Positions 21,278-30,700 of a stretch of 64,000 nucleotides of DNA are shown here, piece by piece; positions within the stretch are counted from its first letter, which is position 1; each line of letters opens with the position of its first letter. The position numbers and the translations under genes are program-made. The notes below the pieces were generated by a model. It saw only the letters and a program-made list of their open reading frames with translations. It did not search any database and was not told the origin of the DNA. Location: NCBI RefSeq assembly GCF_019649055.1, contig NW_026570273.1, positions 434,001 to 498,000 on the forward strand, read 5' to 3'. This DNA comes from Paramacrobiotus metropolitanus (lineage: Eukaryota; Tardigrada; Eutardigrada; Parachela; Macrobiotidae).

Positions 21278-22667
21278 ATGAATACGCTCACTCTGCTGTA
21301 TCCCGCTCAATCTGTCCACTTCGTGATACTGTGTATTTTTCTACTATTACATCTAAGTGGATACTTTCCCAACCCGTTGAAAAAAATTAACAGACGTGAA
21401 TTTCTGAAGCTCTTTGTTAACGGCATTTGCTGTTGTTATATTGTGCTGCTCTTGGTAGTGGAAGGAGTGTATATTTGGGCCTTTGATTGGAAAGTATCAA
21501 CCTACAAGAATATTCTGGAATTGTTTTTAGCGTTTCGTTACTGGTGTCTGCATCCAGTTCTAATCGTCTACATCACCATGTTCTGGCGCAGCCACCGTTG
21601 TCTCACAAATTTCTGTGAAAATCTAACGACCATATTTGCCGACTGTATACGCATAAAGGACGGATGCTTATTTGTTGCATTTGCTGTAGTTTCAGTAGCT
21701 GCTCATCCGTTGTTTTCTAGCATAATCAGTTCTTTCTCCGTGGAACATCAGCGTATGACAAACGAATTCCTCAGCAGTAATTCGATGACAACCGTGTCCA
21801 GTACGAAAATATTGTGGCTCGTGACAAACTACTCCCGCGAACTTCGGCTGACCGTTGTATGGATACATATAATTAATTACTGTGCTCGAAAAGTTGCACA
21901 GTGTCTGGTTTTGCTGTTGCCGTGGATGGTGTGGACAATATACCGAAATCTGACCAACAGATTGCATTTACTGGCGATAAACGATGCTAGATGCGGTTTT
22001 GATGAGGTTTTGGCCAAACACAGATTACTGTGCAATTTTATTGGCGAGTACGATGCATCGATGCAATGGGTAAACCTGTTGATTTTCTTGGAGACAATGT
22101 CCGTGCTGCTAATGTATGTTCACACGATATCCAGCAATTTCCTAGCTCACGGTCAAGTCAGCGTAGATGGCACACAGCGCATTGCGGTGGCGCTCTTACT
22201 TCTGATCTGCCAAACCGCAGTTCTAACGCTCGTTAGTGAAACGGTAACTGAGGCGATCGTTTAAAACCATCATGCGTTGACATATTTGCTATTTATTTTG
22301 GCAGAAATTGAAATTTAAGACCTTGTTGTCGTGTGTCGTCACAATGAAGACAGTATCGGATTCCGATAAGTGGAAACTGGAATCGCACCGACGATGGATG
22401 AACTTAGACAATTGTAACCTCACCATGGCCGGTGTGGAAATCACGCGCGAGTCCTGCCTAACGGTTGGTTGGAACTTGTAGCTGTACCACTCTGCTACAT
22501 GTTATGGGAGTCAGACAGTAAAGCGCTGACCTTTGTAGATCGCCGGCGGGGTCCTCGGTTACGTTGTGGTGATGTCAGAGCTGGGCGGGAAAATGAACTC
22601 CGAGGATTGTCGGATGGCCTGTGCTGGCATTAATGGGATGATCTGTTTATCCAACAATGCAACCTGA
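21278..22667 (+). CDS. Gustatory-receptor-like 7TM chemoreceptor (GR3)
   Basis: Three exons (21278-22243, 22305-22463, 22539-22667) give 417 residues. It aligns with GR1 along its whole length (for example LYPAQSVHFVILC against LHPAQSVRLVISC; the stretch FRYWCLHPVLI is shared). Exon 2 again has 159 bp and identical phases. Key C-terminal elements are LTMAGVEITRESC and IAGGVLGYVVVMSEL. The tail after the last helix differs from GR1 and has four Cys. It is a probable chemosensory cation-channel subunit in the neuronal membrane. All introns are short (61-75 bp), typical for a compact genome. Confidence 0.85.
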
Positions 22668-22774
22668 AGCAGACTTTAGACTGTCTACTTATGATACAAT
22701 TTACTCGCAGCTACATAACATACCTGCGTTAGCAGCCCTCCTTTTACTTTGTAAAGCGTAAATATACACAAAAA

Positions 22775-22832
22775 GGTCTACAGAAAATTGGCTAGCGGAT
22801 CCACGGTTCCTCTAGCCAATTTTCTGTAGACC
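22775..22832. repeat. Perfect 21-bp inverted repeat with 16-nt loop
   Basis: GGTCTACAGAAAATTGGCTA plus G (22775-22795) is repeated exactly as its reverse complement at 22812-22832. A perfect stem of this length in otherwise drifting intergenic DNA suggests a recent foldback insertion or a structured RNA. It lies 108 bp after the GR3 stop. Confidence 0.9.
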
Positions 22833-23301
22833 AGCGAACAACATACAGAGTACTACAAGAACCTATTTAATGAGCTTATTTATTATCCGTAGGCTCAGTA
22901 CTGGGTTCCAACAGAGAAATGCTTACAGGCTCTATATGTATGCGTAATGCGGTAAACCGAAGCATCCAATTTCTTAGTCCCACAATGTGCTCGGGTTTTC
23001 CTCGCGTTAGAACGTTTTCGTTATGACTTATGAGTATACTATCGCCAAAAAAGCGCCCGTTATAGCCTACTGCGGGAACGTTTTCGTGCCGTCTGGTCGG
23101 TTTACTAAATGAATTTTAAGGACTGCTTTGACCCGCGTGCGTTCGGTTCTGATGGATTTCTTCCGGCTATGATATCTCTAAAAATTTGCTGAATTCTAAA
23201 ATGCTATGCAACTGTGCAACTGTTGCATAGCGTGCATCTATGGCCTTTGCATCTATGCAACTGTCAACAGGGTGCGGTGCTCCTCTTGTCGGGACTGTGT
23301 T

Positions 23302-24745
23302 AATGACAATTAACGAGTTAATTGATGTTAATGTTAGCTGGAGGACATGCGCTCCCGCTCTGTCTCCTTTCGCCGTGTGTTGCGAGTTACGTGAGTCTGT
23401 TGGTGGCGCTGCGCGTCGCCGTGGCGCTTAGATCAAAGCGGCCGCCGTCATGCACGGGCATGCTGTTTGCACTTGGTACTGTTCGTGTGCTCGCATTGCA
23501 TGGTTCTGCAGTTCTCACTGCTGTCTGTCTTTGCTCCTTCGATATCGTGTGCGCGCGAGTGATCTCTGTTCTTTTACGAACCTCGGACGGCATTCAAGGC
23601 CACCAACTTCGGCCGCGCCTGCCTCCGACGGCAAGCAGACCCCCAGCGACGGTTGCACCTTCCTCGAACGACATACCAGGCCACTAAAGCCGGCTACAGC
23701 TTCCACGGACGCGGGTCATGCTCCGTAGCTACGGCGACGCCCTCCTCAGACGGCAAGCATGCACACAAACGACGGCAGCACCTTTCTCGAACGGAAGGGC
23801 AAGCCAACAATTATGCCCTCACCAACTTTTGCGGACAGTAAGCCAAAAACGATGGCTCCACCACTTCTGACGGCAAAGCTGGCTTGTTCCAGCTACGACT
23901 TTCCCTCCCACCGGCGGCACGAAAGCCAACATGACTGTTGCACCACCTCGGACGGCAGGGCAGGCTATAACTAAGGCCGCACCCAGCTCCGACGACAAGG
24001 CAAGCCAACAGAGACGGCTACACCTACCGCGGACGGCAAGGCAGGCCTTCAATCACGGCCACATCCTCCTCCGACGACCAGACATTACCTGCAACTACGC
24101 CCGGATTGTGTCCAACAGGTAGGTAAGCCTCCAGCCACAACTGCACCTACATCTGGCGACAATGCGTGCCACTAACTGCAACCGCCTACTTCGGACGGCA
24201 ATGCAAGCCAACAGTGACGGCCACAGTTACCTCCGACGGCAAGCAGACCCCCAGCGGCGGTTGCACCTTCCTCGGACAGCATACAAAGCCACCACCTCCG
24301 GTGCGCTTACTTCCGACGGCAAGCAGATCACTAGCGGCGGTTTCACTTTGCATGGAAAAACCTGACTGGATGCTGACATACCACTGATCCTGCCATAGCA
24401 CGCCGGGATCATCACTGCACCGCACCGCTCCTTATCGGCAAAGTAACGACGTCAGCCCTGGCGACGTAAAGATAGCCGGATTTTGCCTTCTCCCAATGGA
24501 ACTCCGAATCTGCACCAAATACATCAGCAGAACCGTGCAACTGCTCATCAATTCTTATTTTGGGTTGTTTGGGGTTTTGTTTGGGGCCTTCGGTTGCGCA
24601 GGGCACTGGTCGCTCTCTTCCGCCGACCCCCGGTCGACCGGCTTCTGGCTGACCCACGGTCACCGCACACAGCCGATCACAGAGAGCACCAGCCTCCCAG
24701 CAGCCGGGGCTCCAGTGCCCCCAGTGGAGTCCGGAAGCGGTAACA
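23302..24745. repeat. GC-rich insertion with degenerate ~40-bp minisatellite
   Basis: From about 23580 to 24360 the word GACGGCA or close variants recurs at 23586, 23627, 23747, 23868, 23950, 23989, 24031, 24072, 24193, 24234 and 24315. The spacings are 39-42 bp or two to three times that, so roughly 19 diverged units of 40-41 bp. The unit is not a multiple of three, so a repeat protein is unlikely. The whole block is GC-rich against AT-rich flanks. It interrupts sequence that is continuous in the GR1 copy (near 18060-18110), which defines it as an insertion. Confidence 0.75.
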
Positions 24746-24783
24746 TTAATTATGTTTAATGGCAATAGACAAGAGAAAGTATT

Positions 24784-24920
24784 ATTAATTTGCAGCTTAG
24801 CGGCTGATTATCACATCCAGAGGTCAATAATCGGCAGCAGCATAACGCTAGCCCGCGCACTATGCCAGTGAGTAAGCAGCGACTGGGTGCGGTGGACCAG
24901 ATAATGCAATTATGCAGCAA
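24784..24920 (-). pseudogene. Coding-like relic, copy B
   Basis: This stretch aligns with the minus-strand relic after GR1: DLWM followed by stops here, against DLWMRLSANNLQ there. It marks the far end of the duplicated block. No function can be assigned. Confidence 0.4.
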
Positions 24921-25230
24921 CAAGTTTATCAATGGGAGAGACAAACTTATAAACTCGTACGCACAGTAGAAGCTTGGAGCGAATGTCTAGTAAACCAACG
25001 GAAATTCTCACAAAAAGTATTTTTCAGTTTACAGCATTTGTGGTTCGGTTCGGCATCGAAAATCCAATATTTTGAACTATAGTTATTCGCGTGTAAACTT
25101 GTTCTGACCGCTACAAAAGCTTTTTTTCATTTATACAGTAATATTACATCACAATTTTTACAGCACACCTTGCAGCCACATTTTTCCATCATTTTAACAA
25201 CCAAAGCATTTACCGAGATAATAATTAATC

Positions 25231-25737
25231 ATGTATCTGTGGTTCAACGCTATCAGGTGGCTTTTTTTATGGATCTCAACAACACTGGCGAGGCTGCCTA
25301 GCGGAAGCAGTGGGCGCTCAAATCAGGTGGCAGCTCTTTGCCTTTCATTGACTTGCAATTTTTCAGTATATGATGGTACACAAAAACAATTTTTGAATGG
25401 GCAGTTGGCCTATTTTTCTGCAGAATCCAGCACTTAAGGTCACCGGATTCCAGTTCAGCCCCAAGATTGATCTTGGCGGTTTGTTGCAGAGCGCCAATAA
25501 TATTTTCAGGGTAAGTCGCCATGTTTTATTATGTTGGTAGGGTAGTAGCAGTAATGAAGTAACAATGTAAGTGGCTGCGCAGTCGATATTTATTTTGATA
25601 GAAATGCTGTACAGATGGTTTCACAAGGTTATGCAGTTGAGGCAACATTCGTACCACAACGTTTTTTGCCAGGACTTGTCTCCTTAAATTTGCTACGCAG
25701 TTCAGCGCTTGAAAAATATCAGTTGTGTAACCGATAG
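25231..25737 (+). CDS. Tentative small secreted protein
   Basis: Three phase-0 exons can be joined: 25231-25326 (MYLWFNAIRWLFLWISTTLA, a plausible signal peptide, then a Gly/Ser stretch and donor CAG|GTGGCA); 25424-25510 (NPALKVTGFQFSPKIDLGGL, bounded by CTGCAG and AGG|GTAAGT); and 25615-25737 (MVSQGYAVEATFVPQRFLPG to a stop). The product would be about 101 residues. The second exon has strong splice borders; the first donor and third acceptor are weaker. No family is recognised, so this is a model, not an established gene. A different last exon is possible. Confidence 0.35.
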
Positions 25738-26220
25738 GGAAAAATACTGAAAGGTCGTATGCAGTCTGCACATTGTCAAGGGCATGAATTAAGAAAGTAC
25801 TGCCATGGAAATCAGGAATGCTTTACTAATCGTACCACCTACCACGCCCACAACATATCGTCCCGCACATAAGAAAGAGAAGCCGATGAATTTACCGCAA
25901 ACAAAGACCGAATAACTACAAGATCTAGAAATGTCAGCGTAAACATTCCGCCTGAAGTGCGCTACATGTACGTAGGGCTGGTTAGTATGTAGAGAACATG
26001 GTGAGCCGATGAGTACAACATATCTTTGCGCACTATAGCTTTCTTTCCACTGGGCAGTCTAGCGTACTTACCGTGCAACAGTTCTAGTCAAGTACTTAAC
26101 AGAGGGATCCACATTCTATACGTAACCGGAGTGGCAGCGCTAGTAAAACGGTTTTATCTCCTCATTTCCAATGGGAGATAACGTAAATACATATTTACCG
26201 ACACCGAGTCGTACGTGCAG

Positions 26221-27602
26221 TCATAAAGCGCCATACACAGTGTGTATGTGATTCGGGGAGCCATTAAATCCTGACGGCTTAATCACCGGGGCAAAGGTGT
26301 GTTTGCTGGCCGGATAGCCAGCAAACAGATCGACAGTGCCCATGTTTGAAAGATACACTGTGACTTGGCAGGAGGCTGGCGTTGCGTTATTCTCCTTGCA
26401 ACAGTGTGGTATATTGCGAATTTGCGACTAGCCACTTGGTCAATCTTGACGTAATGTCGGCCTCGCTGAATCAGAATGCCACTTGTAAAGACGGTTCCGG
26501 TGTTGTGGTGGCTGTAAAAGGGGAATGTAAACTGAGAGCTCTGTTGCCACTATTGACTGGTGACCGCTGACATCGCAGTAAATCATTTATAAATATCAAG
26601 TGCAATTTTCTTGACCAGCGTCGCGAGAATTTATACTTTTAATAACTGGTATGTAGGGGTTGTATTTTGCTGCACTAGTAATTTAGGATAAATATTTTGT
26701 TCGGATAAAAGTTAAAATAATCTTAAAACAGCAAGCAGTATAGTCGGCGCGATGTTCGAATGTTTTATGAAAATTCAATTCTACTGTTTTTTAATCATAG
26801 AAAACTTCCAAACTGGACCGGCAGTTTGCGCGTTCACAGCTCTTGTTTTAAATCAAAACCAGAACAAACAAAAACCGGCAAACTGTTTCTTCTGCTTAGA
26901 ACAGCATCGACGACTATAAATGACAAGTGACAACATTACCAGTAACATACTCGTAACATTAAACTGCAATAGCCAAAAAGATAAAAATAAATTTCAAAAT
27001 TAAACCTATGACTCATGAAAATTACGATAATAAATTTAAAATGCTGCTCTATGCACCGGCTTGCTCGTCGGCATGCAAATGGATTATCCAATTTTGGGAG
27101 AATTTAGAATTTCTATTGCTCACAGCCATAATTTTACAGCCCCGGCGTTATCAGCTGGCTAACAAACAATGCTGAACAATTATGCAGAGGCCGGAATAAA
27201 TGACTAATAAATCCAAACACGCTGGTAGTTTGCTGTATGTTCAGACCCACATTTTTATCCTGAGAAATTCTAACACAGCGCCACTGATAAGACCAGCTAA
27301 TCCTACCTGGGCCTGTACAGAGGTCTATCTGTACATATCGCCATTTATACAGTGTGTATTACACACACACAGTCAAGGTAAACAATTGTATTCACACCGT
27401 GGTTGAGGGGCAGCTAGAGCTCGCGCGCTCGCTTATCGCCGCGGCCAGAATTCCCCAGCATTGAAAACCGGGCGATAAATGCGCATGAGTAAACTGTCGA
27501 ACATAAAATATCCACACACACGCATACATGCTTTATCTGTGAATTTCTGTTCTTACCTGCAATCATCAAGGCTCGCACTACATTACGCCAAAACTGAGAC
27601 AT
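26221..27602 (-). CDS. Tentative secreted protein (signal exon plus last exon)
   Basis: On the minus strand 27602-27557 reads MSQFWRNVVRALMIA followed by a clean donor (GCAG|GTAAGAAC), like a signal-peptide exon in phase 1. About 1.2 kb further, an open stretch ends at 26221 and reads SCQVTVYLSNMGTVDLFAGY then PASKHTFAPVIKPSGFNGSP. A phase-1 acceptor (CGCCAG) near 26377 would join it, and the frame is open back to 26427. Two other frames are also open in 26230-26570, including a plus-strand reading with Cys (NQNATCKDGSGVVVAVKGEC), so the strand is uncertain. No family is recognised. Confidence 0.25.
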
Positions 27603-27785
27603 TTACAAGCTGACTGGCCGTAAGCACTCTGGCACAGTGTTTTAACGAGTCTAACCCAATTTTCTTTCCGTTTGACTCTTCCATTGTGATCCGCCATTAA
27701 TTGTCGACTTACATAGCAGTTCATTTATTCCTCGTAAAGGTCAATATTGGTGATCTCGGATTGGCATTTATTTTTTGTGTGGAAA

Positions 27786-30700
27786 ATGCGGCGCGCGCCG
27801 GGATTTTTCTGCGGATTATTCGTGCTGATTTCGGTGGTGTCCGCCCAGTATAATAGCCAGTATAATCAATATAATCCTAGTAATCAGTATCCCAATCAGA
27901 ATCCCACACAGTCATCGTACGGTTATAATCAGAATGCTCAACAACAACAGGGCGGCAGCAATTCGTGGTCGAATCAGCAGCAACAACAGAATGCCGGGTA
28001 AGAACAGTCGTCGGCTTCGGTAAAAGATCTTTAATTAATAATCACACAGTAAATATCTCTGCACTAAATCATTTCTGAAATTTCTGTATATTTTATTTCT
28101 CTCATCGTTATTTTATTTATTGGCCCAATAGCTCTCTATTTTTGTAATTTAATTTTCTAAGTTTGCTCCAACGTAACTCTAACCGTAAGAATACCGTAAA
28201 TGTAGAGTCTTTTATTTAAAAAAGAAATATCAGTTTTGACCTGTTTAAATGCGGAATAGCAAATTTTTCTATGACAATGTGAGAAATTTATTTATTTATT
28301 TACGCTAATAAATTAATTTGTTTTATCGGTGTGTGAGTCATGGCTCTATGTCATTGGCAAATAAGCCAGCCCCGATTGATTAATTCCTAACGCTTATGCA
28401 TCTTTGCAGCAATACATACGGATCGTACAATACCGGTGATCAGCAGCAATGGCAAGTGAGCGGCCAGCAGAGCCTCTTCAATCTGCCGCCCGGCGTAATA
28501 CCGCTACGTTTCTGCACGGTGGACGTCAGCGAGCAGCAACAATGCCAGAAGATGGTCTATGATATTAAGAACAGTCCGAATCTGCGTTCCGCTGTTCCCG
28601 ATCCCTTACTCAACGCCTACGCTAACCGTAGTCCCCGTCAGACCAACGTCGGATTCAAGCGCTTCGAATACAGCTGTGTGCAAGCTGTTGACAAGTAAGG
28701 CTACTGCCAAAAAATTATTACAAGCTCAGTTAAGACGCTAACAGAAAGAATTCAGCCAGTCAAGCTTAAGACATCTTATACATCAAAATAATTTATGTCA
28801 ATTCGCGTTTCTAAGATGCTCATTAATTTAAAAAAAAAAAAAAAACGGGCTTGTGATTTGCAAGCAAGCAGGTATGAGAAAAACATTAGATTCATGAAAT
28901 TTATCATACGATATGCCGAAGTCGATTTATGGTTCGAACGCACCCATAAAAATTGTAGCCGATTATTTGTGCAGGGCGATGCATGTATCATGCATTTTGA
29001 TGGAGTAGTTATTGTCTCACAGATCAGTGGGGAGCTATACGGTATAACGTCGCGAGAAGAGCACGGTTGCACTTAAGCTAATGATTATTACGCTCTAAAC
29101 CAGACATTGCGGAACGCAGTTTAGTTGTTATGTAACGTTGTTTGTACGATTTATGAGCTTTGACGCATTCTTTATTAATATTAGGCTGGAATGTATGGCC
29201 TTCATCAAGAACGACATTGCCGATATCGTCCTGGTGACACCGGGTGAAGCTTACGTGGGCGAGAAGGATTTCGGTCTGCAGGCGGTGGTGGCGGAAGCCT
29301 TCGGTCGTGATAAGCGTAAGTCGTTTACTGCTTTCCCATTTATACCATTTTCACGTCATATTGTTCAACAGTGGATGCGGAAGACCAAGCTATGGCCATT
29401 GTCCGCACCACCAGCGGCATCACCGATATCAGTCAGCTGCGCGGAAGACGTGCCTGCTTTAATTCGGTGGGCGACACGGTGACCTGGGACTTGGTGGCCT
29501 CGTATCTCGCACGCCACGCCAATCAGCTGACACAGCCCCAATGCCATGAGAATACCATGGATGTGATGATGAAGTACTTTGGAGAGATGTGCGCGCCCTA
29601 TGATAATCGCAACTACACCGACGAAGAAAGTAAGTTATCCGTTTTTTTCCAGGCGAAATGCGTGTACGGAAGAACGCGTCTAAACGGAAGAATGACTTTG
29701 TTGAATAGCCAACAATAAAACGGGCCATGACGTCAACAGAAAAAATTCTTTGACTGCCAGTTTTGATTTTCAAGTAATTTGGTGTTCAGTGAAAAATGTT
29801 ACTCGTATAATTAAAAGCGCTGTACACTTCCTAAACAAATTTTAAAGCTGTAGTGTCTGGTTATAGCCGCGAGAATTATGAATCGAAATTAAGTTATTGA
29901 AAACAGTCGGTGTTTGCTATGTCAGCGCGGTAGCGAGCGGCATGTTAGCAGGAGAAAATTATTCTGATATAGAGCTTGGTACTCAAGTTGGGATAGGTCG
30001 GAAATTATTTGCATAGAACAGATGCCTGTATTAAACGCTTGTTGCAGATAACCGCTACCGGCGCCTCTGCACATTATGCGGCGGCGGTGGCACGTGTCCG
30101 CATTTTGCAACGGTCGCGCAGCGGCCGGATAACTCCCTCAACTGCCTCATGCAGAACCCCAACGCTGATGTGGCCTTCGTCTCGGCCACCGTCTTGCGCG
30201 ATGCCCTTGGTACAATGGGCAATGTTGACAAGTAAGTCACCATCACCATTACACGGACCTTACCAAGCGAGCGATCCGAAGATTTTTGGTCGAACGCACC
30301 TTGAAAATCAAGCCATGGTGTAGTCCACTTTAGGCGTTGATTACTTAAAACTCGCTTGGCTCGTCATCTTCAAAGGGCGGCAACCCTAATGTCTGCCTTC
30401 TTGTCATAGTTTTGGTGGTTATTTATTGGTGTTTCGTTTGCAGCTACCAGATTTTATGCCCCAACCAACAGCCAGTCCCGCTGCGCGGCACCGCCACGGG
30501 CGGCGGCGGCGGTTATGCCGGGCAGGCGCGGATGCTGGACGAATCGTGGACGGAGTGTCATGTGGGGCGGATCCCGTCCAGCTTGTGGATCACGCGACAG
30601 AGCTTCCAGTATGCCCGCTATGCGGCACAGAAATTCTGGGAAATCCATCTGTCGTACCAGTCCAGCGGCCAGCAGCGGCCACAGTGGCTGACCAGTCCCA

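Larger units (their letters stand above)
22668..25230. other. Region downstream of GR3 with GC-rich insert and relic
   Basis: 22860-23300 and 24745-25020 align with the region after GR1, and a GC-rich segment (about 23300-24745) separates them. No intact gene is seen. ORFs on both strands in the GC-rich part are long because stop codons are rare there. They show frame changes every repeat unit and are not convincing genes. Confidence 0.6.

Noticed and set aside
23322-24425. Several ORFs in the GC-rich block, including SDGK-repeat-like readings
   Set aside because: The repeat period of 40-41 bp shifts frame every unit, and ORFs occur on both strands. This fits a minisatellite rather than a repeat protein.
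24412-24765. Mirrored ORFs of 86-117 codons
   Set aside because: Both strands are open because of high GC. No signal peptide, domain or splice evidence.
26390-26560. Minus-strand FTFPFYSHHNTG stretch resembling a plexin-domain-containing (TEM7-like) protein
   Set aside because: The resemblance is short, needs a frameshift, and competing frames on both strands are equally open.
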